A stretch of 34,565 nucleotides of DNA, from assembly GCA_017649645.1 (NCBI GenBank), contig JAGCGK010000056.1:1-34565 (forward strand), written 5' to 3'. The notes under the pieces are model-generated. The model was not told where the DNA came from and made no database searches. It saw only the letters and a list, made by a program, of their open reading frames with translations. A program made the position numbers and the translations under genes. This stretch comes from Clostridiales bacterium (lineage in GTDB: Bacteria; Bacillota; Clostridia; Saccharofermentanales; Saccharofermentanaceae). Shown here in pieces: positions 24,701 to 31,750 of the stretch (the stretch's first letter is position 1; each line of letters starts with the position of its first letter).

Positions 24701-26748
24701 AGACATACCATCTTGATTATGAGTCCACGAAGATAAGCGTTATCTATCAGGCTCCTATTGAGTTGTCTGAAACGAGCATAATCAGTAGTAACGATAATGA
24801 TAAGTATCTTGCAAAAGACGGCAACTACATTACTGTTGAGTTCGAGACTACACATCCAGTCAACATCGTTTCAGCAACAGTTGCGGGCAACGACCTTACT
24901 TTGAAGAGCCTTGATAACGACAAGATGCATTGGTCCGGTACTTACCTTGTAACCAACAATATCGTATCAGACAACGGAAAGATCAACGTAAAAGTTGAAG
25001 TCGGAGATGACTCAGGTAACGATAATGTTGTTCTGTCTTCCGATGACATCATGTACTATGCACCTTTGACTGTGTCTTCAGCTACGATCTCAACAGATAA
25101 CAGCAATGACTCGACAAAATATGCCATCGACGGAAATACTGTTGTTGTAAGCTTTATTACAAACCATAAGATTGCAACATCATCTTCTTCATTCAGTCTC
25201 GCAGGACGTTCCGGCCTTTCTGTCTCTGAAGAAGCTTTGAGTAACGGTTCTTACAAGTATACTTTCTCCAGAAAGATCGCTAATGGTGAATTGAGCGATC
25301 TGTCTGTTGTAGCATTTGATCTGTCTGTAACGGATATCGCCGGAAACAGTACAGTTTCCATGAGCGAGAAATCCTCAGGTGTGATAAATACCATCACTTA
25401 CTATAGCCCGTTGTCGATAACAACATCTATCGAATCCAGCGGCAACAATTCCAACTATGCCAAGAACGGTGATACTGTCACTGTTAAGGCTACAGTCAAT
25501 CACGCAGCAACAGCAACTTCTGCTTCACTGCTCGATAAGTCTATGAATGTATCAGGAAATGAAACTACATCCATAACCTTAACATATACTATCTCAACAG
25601 CTGAGAGTTCTATGAAGGAAGGCACACTTTCTGCATCACTTAATTTTGCTGATGTAGCAGGTAATACTCTTTCAGTCACAGAGATCAATTCCGGTTCCGT
25701 AATCTATGACAGAACAAAGCCATCTATAGATGTCAGCAACGGTTTCTCCGGCTTCTCGGCTGATGACATTACTTTCGATATCAGCATTGCTGACAGCAAT
25801 ATCGATAAGGATAAGACTACAGTAGATGTTAACGGAACGATCCGTAAGATCGGCAGCGGACTTGAAGCAGATGGTACTACTTACTCCACTGTTGTTAAGA
25901 ACGAGGAAGACGGAACTTTGACAGTAACTATCTCTGCTGTTGACCTTGCCGGAAACTCCGCAACTCCGGTTAAGTACACCGTAACAATTGATAAATCCAA
26001 CCCTACGGTTACTACCACCACTTTGTATTCAACATCCAATAAGTTGTTCAAGCCTGGACTTGTTGTAGCTGAACTTTTCGAGATAAATGAAGAGAATATG
26101 TCTGAGATCACGTGTACTGTATCAGACGGTTCCTCTGTATACGATTGGGATATTAATACTCCACTTGATACAGACGGTAAGAAAACTATCTCGATCATTG
26201 CTGTTGATAAGGCCGGAAACGCTTCCGAGCAGTTGGTATTTGACCTTTATATCGACGGAACAGCTCCAAATCCTATCCTGACAGACAAAATTGCTAACAA
26301 GGTCTTGAGCGTTGGCACAAACGAATTCAATGACCCTACAACGATCGTATTCAGTCTCCAGGATCTGGCTTACAACCCTGATGAGCCTGATAAGTTTACT
26401 AAGATCCTCGTCACTTGCCCTGACGGTTCTGTTGTTGATATCTTGGCTGACAATTCAGTAAATTCTGACGGTGAATACTTCTATGATTTCAGCGAATACG
26501 GAACTTACTCTGTTGTATTGGAGGCTGAGGATGAGCTCGGAAATGCAACAGGTGAGATCAAGTACGAGATCAATATCAAGGAGAAGCCGCTTGATGCTTT
26601 GAAGCGTGCTTTCTCTACCGATGACGGTGAAGGCGGAACTAAGTTCAACTACAAGAAAGCAGCCATCATCGGAGGCGGATCTTTAGCAGGAGTGGCTTTG
26701 ATCGCAACCTGCGTGGTCTTCCTCATCAGAAGAAAGAGAATCAGATAA
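21703..26748 (+). CDS. giant modular surface protein with Ig-like repeats and C-terminal membrane anchor
   Basis: This 1681-aa protein has a signal peptide (MRKRNLVLSVVF..., cut near residue 33), about ten tandem modules of 103-123 residues, then three Ig-like units of the DxTxPxI...DxAGN type, a linker, and a C-terminal transmembrane helix (about 1650-1674) with the basic stop RRKRIR. Modules typically start with a YY-x-P-(I/L) phrase and many contain D-x-A-G-N. There is no LPxTG sorting motif, so the protein is anchored by its C-terminal helix with almost all of it outside. GGAG lies 8 bases before the start. It sits between the TEIL protein and the kinase in one operon. It may be an adhesin or long stalk; a wall-spanning role next to the secretion machine, like that of EsaA/YueB, is possible but its fold looks unrelated. 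Confidence 0.8.
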   Translation: MRKRNLVLSVVFCLALVICSFFSALISKDVVADNGPMVFYCQEMDPVNHMGVRIFTPNGGKDYLRIKRTNIGNPNDNYTYRFIKNGDVYEDSNVYLPDLVNSYNTHLYAYTNSGNSTPDTYVELKPIDSLFEKINNDSIEIGDDLIINLSEAAKYNLKGDIGVIVNDQGPSNPFHSTISNNILTISDIDWKLGKNKVSVSYYDYDYSYEFSVLYSPEISNITLGDALLTGEPMDTRAYIYDLNFKVSPSDGLKKVSVCINDVTLDNKLVFRSDISTTSSDQSFMVDLTGDNVLVGHELSYSIILSDEAGNAFTFKDGELITDQDNDDSSYSFKVIPNHDLTVSLESKNTNGKNIAKKNDEFSVCLNSSETINKIMSTIEDTDDTYDIADESASTGWSSDGEGQYTYSGKVTSADSVRYLKAAFSVEYDNGTDYYDQYSYSDKIIIYPPISISVNSYGTADTLNKDDSFTVILNYSSNAPALSIVSFANAASNPTITSTNESSSISGSTATIFVSDILAFCKDSETFSFYMNVQDNAGNTASIPISPGHTYYGDFEVSSKIVLTTSNTNKFTDENDIEYGFVNDGDSLKLEFTSNHTPVYYSIMFKGMGSPVGGYATEDNETGLFTIELNEISKYGLEPGEIVNFTMSLIDNKYEPASFDIDFNNIIYLNGYEVAYNEESFGTDSFLTSEDSIDLTFSASDLENTDRDVKIKSIDLEYTNVSTNQSHFIGCINEEDGTFESVKSKNVSMSVLSDINPLINPDNLKLLVKVTLEDRSGNPAEAIIDTNCYYYRSIDESISKVNISNSHDSSVAKVGDTLTLSFNCTHPLGSKNNVDAAGNRILKGTLNGDAVTFTSSDGLIWTAEFTVSENNKWNDNSGIDLYLELYDESDNEHYVMTNKDVSNPMVYYSPISISNFIFKSDNANADGKLANDDDKITLSFDSTHQLKVENAYIANKKVDLTETVSDGVYSYATTCNVSDLEIEDNNPVSFKFDLNDQAGNETYHLDYESTKISVIYQAPIELSETSIISSNDNDKYLAKDGNYITVEFETTHPVNIVSATVAGNDLTLKSLDNDKMHWSGTYLVTNNIVSDNGKINVKVEVGDDSGNDNVVLSSDDIMYYAPLTVSSATISTDNSNDSTKYAIDGNTVVVSFITNHKIATSSSSFSLAGRSGLSVSEEALSNGSYKYTFSRKIANGELSDLSVVAFDLSVTDIAGNSTVSMSEKSSGVINTITYYSPLSITTSIESSGNNSNYAKNGDTVTVKATVNHAATATSASLLDKSMNVSGNETTSITLTYTISTAESSMKEGTLSASLNFADVAGNTLSVTEINSGSVIYDRTKPSIDVSNGFSGFSADDITFDISIADSNIDKDKTTVDVNGTIRKIGSGLEADGTTYSTVVKNEEDGTLTVTISAVDLAGNSATPVKYTVTIDKSNPTVTTTTLYSTSNKLFKPGLVVAELFEINEENMSEITCTVSDGSSVYDWDINTPLDTDGKKTISIIAVDKAGNASEQLVFDLYIDGTAPNPILTDKIANKVLSVGTNEFNDPTTIVFSLQDLAYNPDEPDKFTKILVTCPDGSVVDILADNSVNSDGEYFYDFSEYGTYSVVLEAEDELGNATGEIKYEINIKEKPLDALKRAFSTDDGEGGTKFNYKKAAIIGGGSLAGVALIATCVVFLIRRKRIR
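22336..25720 (+). repeat. about ten tandem Ig-like modules within the surface-protein gene
   Basis: Module starts estimated at residues 212, 333, 446, 549, 664, 787, 905, 1013, 1116 and 1231, giving intervals of 103-123 residues. Typical openings are YYSPISI, IYQAPIEL, MYYAPLTV and TYYSPLSI. The modules are divergent at DNA level and are best compared as protein. The first six are visibly AT-rich, the last ones less so. Confidence 0.7.
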
Positions 26749-26755
26749 TCGCATA

Positions 26756-28825
26756 ATGGGTAAGATCCTTAAGAACAGATATGAATTGCTGACAGAACTC
26801 GGCCACGGCGGAATGAGCACCGTCTATTTGGCACGAGATATGAACCTGGGTTCCTACTGGGCTGTTAAGCAGATGAAGAATAACGCTTCCAATGAGCTTT
26901 TTGCTTTTAAGCAAGAGGTCGAGTTGTTGGCGGGATTAAGTCACCCTGATATACCTAGGATCGTAGACCGTATCGAGGACATGGATGACTATTACGTTGT
27001 TATGGATTTTGTTGACGGAGTTTCATTGAGCAAACGTCTCATGACCGAAGGTCCCGTTGATGAGGAGACCCTGATAAATTGGAGCAAGATGCTTTGTTCC
27101 ATACTTCAGTATCTTCATACAGTTCGCGAAAACCCTATCGTCTACAGAGACATGAAACCGGATAATATAATCCTGTCTCAGTCAGGCAGAGTTAAGCTTA
27201 TCGACTTCGGTATCGCAAAAGAATGCGTCCGCGGAACAATCGACAAAGGAGAGTGTTACGGTACCAGAGGATATGCCGCGCCTGAACAGTATAAGAGCGG
27301 AAGTAATATCCTTGATGAACGTACCGATATCTATAGTCTCGGCTGTACCATGTTTTATCTCATAACAGGTCAGGTTCCGGGCAAAGCTCCTAATGCATGC
27401 CCGCCTGTAAGGACTATCAATCCTAACCTTTCTGAAGGAATACAGTTCATCATTGCCAAGGCGACTCAGGATGAGCCTGCTGACAGATATCAGTCATGCG
27501 ATGAGATGATAAATGACCTCGATCATATCACCGAGCTTTCGTATGAGTATAAGGAGACCATGCGAAAAAGACTTCTCTCATTTTGTCTCTGTGTACTCTT
27601 TACGATAGTTTTCGCGGGGGTCAGTGTTGTCGGATATATAAGGATTCAGGATGACCATGCCAATAAGTTCCAGATCGCCTACAACAAGGGATTCAGCTTG
27701 GAAAGGTTGGGAAGCTATGATGATGCGGCCGAGTATTATACGCAGGCGATCACCTATAATGACAGCGACTACAATACATACGTAAAGCTGTTCAATGCTC
27801 TTCTTCCCCACAGCAATACAGATGATTATTCTGAGAAGACTAAACTCGCGATCGATCAGATGACCGGTGCATATATCGACAACTCCAGTTCTGCAATGTA
27901 TAAGGATCCGAGACTGATGTTCCTCGTCGGCAAGAAATGTATCGAGGTTAACGAGATCAGTTATACCCTTAAGGCATCGGAGTATTTCTCACTTATCAAA
28001 GATAGCTCTCTTTATAAGTCCGGTCAGTACTCATTTGTTAACCTGGATCAGTATAGCCTGATCGCAGAATCCATGGCCAATACGATCGACTCACAGGACT
28101 TCGGAAGTCTTGAAGATGCATTAGAAGAATTGGAAGAAAGCAACAAGACGAGCAGGATATCCGTAGAAGATAAGCTTCAGAACTACTATACGATGATCCT
28201 CATCTATTGCACATATCCGACAAATCTCAATAACTCTTACGAGAAGATACAGGAACTCGGAATGGAAGCATATGATCTCATCACCGTGAATATGGATAAC
28301 GAAGAATTCGAGTTTAACAGCATCTATCCTTTGTATGAGATGCTTGCTATCGGAAATTATAATGCAGGATTGACTTCCACGGATGAGACCATGATCCAAT
28401 ACTATAAGCAATCCATAGAGTGGTTCGAGCGCCTTGAGAGCCTTTATTTCATCACAAATAACGACCTTTACATTAAAAAGGCCAACGCTTATGAGAAGAT
28501 GTTCTCTTACATGAACCGTGGCTTAAATGCCGGAGAAGCATCTGAAGAATCAATTCAGCTTCTCAGATCTGCTATAAGTATCTATGGAACGATCAACAGA
28601 AAAGACCCTGATTTCCTCATGTGCAGGATCAAACTGGGTTTCGCATATGCTGAACTTGCCAACGCGACCAATGATGAGGCTGAGATAGCCAAAGCTCTGG
28701 AATACTACGATGAACTCAGGACAGATATCGAGACGAATTACCTGTCAGATCTCAGTACCACGGAAGCATTCCAGTGGAGTTCGCTTACCGATCTTATGAC
28801 CAACTACGGATTTATAGAAGAGTGA
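26756..28825 (+). CDS. transmembrane Ser/Thr protein kinase with extracellular TPR-like domain
   Basis: This 689-aa protein has a Hanks-type kinase domain at about residues 1-265: glycine loop GHGGMSTVY (16-24), Lys38 in AVKQMK, Glu54, catalytic Asp132 in YRDMKPDN (Tyr replaces the His of HRD), Asp150 in DFG, and activation segment GTRGYAAPEQY with Thr170. All catalytic residues are present, so it should be active. A transmembrane helix spans about 273-295. The outer part (296-689) is helical and begins with a TPR-like unit (GFSLERLGSYDDAAEYYTQA); there are no PASTA domains, unlike PrkC/PknB. The start follows the surface-protein stop by 7 bases. Together with the PP2C phosphatase and FHA adaptor encoded about 12 kb away, it could switch the secretion system in response to an outside signal. 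Its stop is 12 bases from the convergent effector gene. Confidence 0.93.
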   Translation: MGKILKNRYELLTELGHGGMSTVYLARDMNLGSYWAVKQMKNNASNELFAFKQEVELLAGLSHPDIPRIVDRIEDMDDYYVVMDFVDGVSLSKRLMTEGPVDEETLINWSKMLCSILQYLHTVRENPIVYRDMKPDNIILSQSGRVKLIDFGIAKECVRGTIDKGECYGTRGYAAPEQYKSGSNILDERTDIYSLGCTMFYLITGQVPGKAPNACPPVRTINPNLSEGIQFIIAKATQDEPADRYQSCDEMINDLDHITELSYEYKETMRKRLLSFCLCVLFTIVFAGVSVVGYIRIQDDHANKFQIAYNKGFSLERLGSYDDAAEYYTQAITYNDSDYNTYVKLFNALLPHSNTDDYSEKTKLAIDQMTGAYIDNSSSAMYKDPRLMFLVGKKCIEVNEISYTLKASEYFSLIKDSSLYKSGQYSFVNLDQYSLIAESMANTIDSQDFGSLEDALEELEESNKTSRISVEDKLQNYYTMILIYCTYPTNLNNSYEKIQELGMEAYDLITVNMDNEEFEFNSIYPLYEMLAIGNYNAGLTSTDETMIQYYKQSIEWFERLESLYFITNNDLYIKKANAYEKMFSYMNRGLNAGEASEESIQLLRSAISIYGTINRKDPDFLMCRIKLGFAYAELANATNDEAEIAKALEYYDELRTDIETNYLSDLSTTEAFQWSSLTDLMTNYGFIEE

Positions 28826-28837
28826 TCTTTGATTCCG

Positions 28838-30628
28838 TTATCTGTTTGGATCTGCCATTACTTGAGCATAAATCTTATCATAGGCTTCATCGAAGAGTTT
28901 ATTGCCTCCTGTGAATACTTGTCTAGTTGGACCCAGATCATGATCATACACACGAAGAGCAAAACTCTCGGCAAAAAACTCAGATGAATAGCTATCTTTA
29001 AGAGTTCTTTCCTCTCCATCCTTGTTACTATACCAATAATCGTAATTCAGCAAAGCATCATGCAGATCATCTGCACTCTTGATATTTGAAGTACTTATTG
29101 ATTCCCCATTGAGCAGTTTCTTCTTAGAATTAAGTGAGTGACCGCCCATTGCACCAATCTGATTATTGGATTGTCCTCCAGAGACATCGTCTATTATTCC
29201 CTTCTCCGGGGTACCATCTGCCAAGCCATGATGTCCCTTTGTATCATATACATCAGGGTTACTTGGATCATAGATATATTCCGTATAACCATAGTAATTT
29301 CTCAGTGATTCAAAAGCTTTTATCTGCCTCGGACTCCAATCATCAGGCAGATACTTTTTGTACAGATTCGAGTCAGTGACAGTAGAAACATTAACATTTT
29401 CCGGACTGAGGATAAAATCAACTACGGCATCTCTATCTTCCTTAGACATATCGTAATATCCTATGTAGATCAGCTTGCCAACAATGTGACTTCTCAGATC
29501 TTTTCTAAGTTGTTCTCCGAACTGATCAGAGTAATCGTCTATGTCCTCTCCGTTTTCACCCTTTATATCTTCAAAGGCAAAATCATCTATAAAATGTCCC
29601 ATTTCATGGGTAAATGCGCCGTCATTTTCGAGAGAATGATCTTTATCCTCGGTTAGGACCAGATTTATTGTTTTACCGCTCTTGTTTGATATTCCTCCTG
29701 GAGGAAGAACACCCAGCTCAGCTCCCGGCAGATAATATAATATAACATCTCTGTATTTCGGTTCATCCGTATACAAAACATACTTTATTATTCTAGACGT
29801 AAAAATCTCGTCTTCATTACCACCATCATATATCTTTTGGAAAAAGGTATCTGTTATCTGTTTAGCTTTCGGATTAAGAAACTCGTACACATCAATGCAA
29901 TTTTGAATTGTCTTTTCCGGAAGTTTTCTCGCATTGCCATTTGGTCCGAAACGCAGTTCAACATAATGATCATATAGGTTATTGAATATTTCGAGTTCTA
30001 TTGGGGAAAAAACATATTGTAGTCCCTGGAATATGCTTATGTAGTGAGAATATATATCATCAAATATCTTCTCATCATCAGTGGAAAGCTTCGTGTGATT
30101 TTTTAGCTTTTCGTTGAATATATTTACATATTTAACAGCAACGAAATCGCTGATAATATCATTATTAACTTGTAATTCAACGATTTTCTTCCAAATCTCG
30201 GCACTTAATGAGGCGCACTTTTTCTTGTCGACTCCGGCATTCTTTATGGCGCCAGACGTTACCTTTTTTCCCTTGTATTCTTTGGTCTCATTAAGTGCAT
30301 TATCTATTCTGAGCATAGCGGAATTAGCTTCATTAAGCATTTCGCCGATTTTCTTTGCAGTATACATAACAGTTGATGCTGTTTTTTCGACACCTTCATA
30401 GTACGGGAAAACTACCTTTATGAAGTCTCTGGATTTATTCTTGACGGAATCAATCTGCTTTTCTGCCTTACCTGCAGCAAACAGACACGTATCTTTGAGA
30501 AAATGCTGATCCTCATCAATATTGATATTACTTATTCGATCAGTGTATTTATAACCATCGATAGAATTGCTTACATCGGATACTGCTTTCCTAATACTAT
30601 CTTTATAACTCAATCCATAATAGCGCAT
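28838..30628 (-). CDS. T7SS effector with C-terminal zinc metalloprotease domain
   Basis: This 596-aa protein starts MRYYGLSYKDSIRKA and has the same kind of N-terminal helical domain as the other three large effectors (Tyr-Tyr start, Ala/Lys helix, PYYEGVEKTAS). The C-terminal half is a zincin: HEMGHFIDD with His341, Glu342 and His345, and EFFAESFALRVY at about 550-561, where Glu554 is the likely third zinc ligand. This HExxH plus EFFAExFA combination is typical of anthrax-lethal-factor-like proteases, including Pro-Pro endopeptidases. There is no signal peptide. It is the last gene of cassette 3; the kinase gene converges on it 12 bases away, so no immunity gene follows. The ribosome site is weak (GATGAAGAT). 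The substrate is unknown: a rival's protein, a host protein, or the cell's own surface proteins. Confidence 0.85.
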   Translation of the reverse strand: MRYYGLSYKDSIRKAVSDVSNSIDGYKYTDRISNINIDEDQHFLKDTCLFAAGKAEKQIDSVKNKSRDFIKVVFPYYEGVEKTASTVMYTAKKIGEMLNEANSAMLRIDNALNETKEYKGKKVTSGAIKNAGVDKKKCASLSAEIWKKIVELQVNNDIISDFVAVKYVNIFNEKLKNHTKLSTDDEKIFDDIYSHYISIFQGLQYVFSPIELEIFNNLYDHYVELRFGPNGNARKLPEKTIQNCIDVYEFLNPKAKQITDTFFQKIYDGGNEDEIFTSRIIKYVLYTDEPKYRDVILYYLPGAELGVLPPGGISNKSGKTINLVLTEDKDHSLENDGAFTHEMGHFIDDFAFEDIKGENGEDIDDYSDQFGEQLRKDLRSHIVGKLIYIGYYDMSKEDRDAVVDFILSPENVNVSTVTDSNLYKKYLPDDWSPRQIKAFESLRNYYGYTEYIYDPSNPDVYDTKGHHGLADGTPEKGIIDDVSGGQSNNQIGAMGGHSLNSKKKLLNGESISTSNIKSADDLHDALLNYDYWYSNKDGEERTLKDSYSSEFFAESFALRVYDHDLGPTRQVFTGGNKLFDEAYDKIYAQVMADPNR

Positions 30629-30660
30629 ATCTTCATCTCACATCTTAATTGTTTACTCAT

Positions 30661-30921
30661 TTACATCTTATTATCTGCTTCACAAGCTTCGATGCTGGCT
30701 GAAGCCTTCATTAAATAATTGGAAGTAGAACTGTAGACATTGTTTAAGTTTTTACAAAAGTCATTATAGGATTTAAAGCACTTGTTTAATTCCTCAATGG
30801 CAATCCCTTCTGAATTAGAGAATTCCTCAGTTCTTTCGGTAACCTTGTTATTCCCGCACTCACTTTCAAACTTAAGGGATTGATTCGCGAAGTTGTATCT
30901 GTTTACTGATATCATGATCAT
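30661..30921 (-). CDS. small helical effector partner, family C (cassette 3)
   Basis: This 86-aa protein carries the family C signature NVYSSTSNYLMKAS followed by EACEADN, nearly the same as in the cassette 2 member. The ATG at 30921 overlaps the family B stop by one base (TAATG), showing translational coupling, and GGGAG lies just upstream; Met3 at 30915 is a less well-spaced alternative. It precedes the metalloprotease effector by 32 bases. Confidence 0.8.
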   Translation of the reverse strand: MIMISVNRYNFANQSLKFESECGNNKVTERTEEFSNSEGIAIEELNKCFKSYNDFCKNLNNVYSSTSNYLMKASASIEACEADNKM

Positions 30922-31238
30922 TAACTCTCCCTTATAGATCGTGCCAATTCATCTTCTTTATCGATTATGTCGGTTTGGATTATGTGCATCAGATTATCGA
31001 TCATCTGATCTGCCTCCTCCATAACTCCATAGATATCATTCATCTGTACGATCAGTTCATCGATTACACCGTGAACCGTACAGGAATCGTCTGCTTTGAA
31101 CCCATGTTCTCTGACGAGTTTCAATCGATCCATGTAATCCTGCATGGAACTTTTTGCATGCATGCCTTGCCCGTTACTTATCTTTTGATATCGGGATACT
31201 TCATTCTCATCTAATGCGGTTATGTTTACTTCACCCAT
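30921..31238 (-). CDS. small helical effector partner, family B (cassette 3)
   Basis: This 105-aa protein starts MGEVNITALDENE. The family hallmarks are GFKADDSCTVHGVIDEL in the middle and TDIIDKEDELARSI at the end. Helices with acidic and Met-rich faces (MEEADQMIDNLMHII) separate the two. AAGGAAG lies about 10 bases upstream. It follows the family A gene by 18 bases and overlaps the family C gene by one base. Of the three family B proteins it is the most similar to the cassette 2 member. Confidence 0.8.
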   Translation of the reverse strand: MGEVNITALDENEVSRYQKISNGQGMHAKSSMQDYMDRLKLVREHGFKADDSCTVHGVIDELIVQMNDIYGVMEEADQMIDNLMHIIQTDIIDKEDELARSIRES

Positions 31239-31256
31239 TTATCTTATCTTCCTTAT

Positions 31257-31520
31257 TTACAAATTATTGCTGATCCATCTTATGGCAAGATCAAAATCAT
31301 CACTGTAATCATTACGGCTTAAAAATGTCATGATCTTCTCGCGGTAGCTGTCCAATAGAAGAGAAGAAGTATCTATTTCATTGAGTGCACTATAAAGATT
31401 ATTTATATCTTCGTTATAATCATCTCTGCTGGTTCTTGTTGCGCTTAAAAGCGCATTCAGCTTTTCTCTTTTGATCCTATATTCAACGCTTGACTCGTAG
31501 TCGTTTCCCGTATCTTCCAT
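31257..31520 (-). CDS. small helical effector partner, family A (cassette 3)
   Basis: This 87-aa protein is the first gene of cassette 3. The family A pattern is LSATRTSRDDYNEDINNL, EIDTSSLLLDSY, and FDLAIRWISNN at the end. AAAGGAG lies 9 bases before the start. The leader from the promoter at 31650-31678 is about 120 bases long; I see no riboswitch-like structure in it. Confidence 0.8.
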   Translation of the reverse strand: MEDTGNDYESSVEYRIKREKLNALLSATRTSRDDYNEDINNLYSALNEIDTSSLLLDSYREKIMTFLSRNDYSDDFDLAIRWISNNL

Positions 31521-31649
31521 GTCGGCTTTCTCCTTTCAGGGCACACAAAACAAATGCTCCGGTAATTACTGAACACAATAAAATAGAAGATGGAAATTCA
31601 ATTAGTTTTCTGCTCACAAATATCATCCATTTCTATGTATCCCCAAAAA

Positions 31650-31678
31650 ATTTTATAATCTATCCGTTCCATTGTCAA
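31650..31678 (-). promoter_or_regulatory. sigma-A-type promoter of effector cassette 3
   Basis: On the minus strand: perfect -35 TTGACA (31673-31678), 17-base spacer, -10 TAAAAT (31650-31655). It lies just downstream of the terminator of the cellobiose phosphorylase gene, so cassette 3 is an independent transcription unit. Confidence 0.7.
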
Positions 31679-31690
31679 GAATTTGAGCAT

Positions 31691-31728
31691 ATTAAAAGGA
31701 GTTGCCATATTTCATGACAACTCCCCTT
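31691..31728 (-). terminator. intrinsic terminator after the cellobiose phosphorylase gene
   Basis: A 9-bp stem (31698-31706 with 31716-31724, one G-T pair) and a 9-base loop are followed on the minus strand by TTTTAAT. A perfect 18-bp palindrome (31734-31751, ATCTTTTTCGAAAAAGAT) overlaps the stop codon just before it. Confidence 0.8.
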
Positions 31729-31750
31729 TTGTTATCTTTTTCGAAAAAGA

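Noticed and set aside
21703-26748. Calling the giant surface protein EsaA/YueB
   Set aside because: EsaA/YueB have several membrane helices at both ends and no tandem Ig-like modules; here there is one signal peptide and one C-terminal helix.
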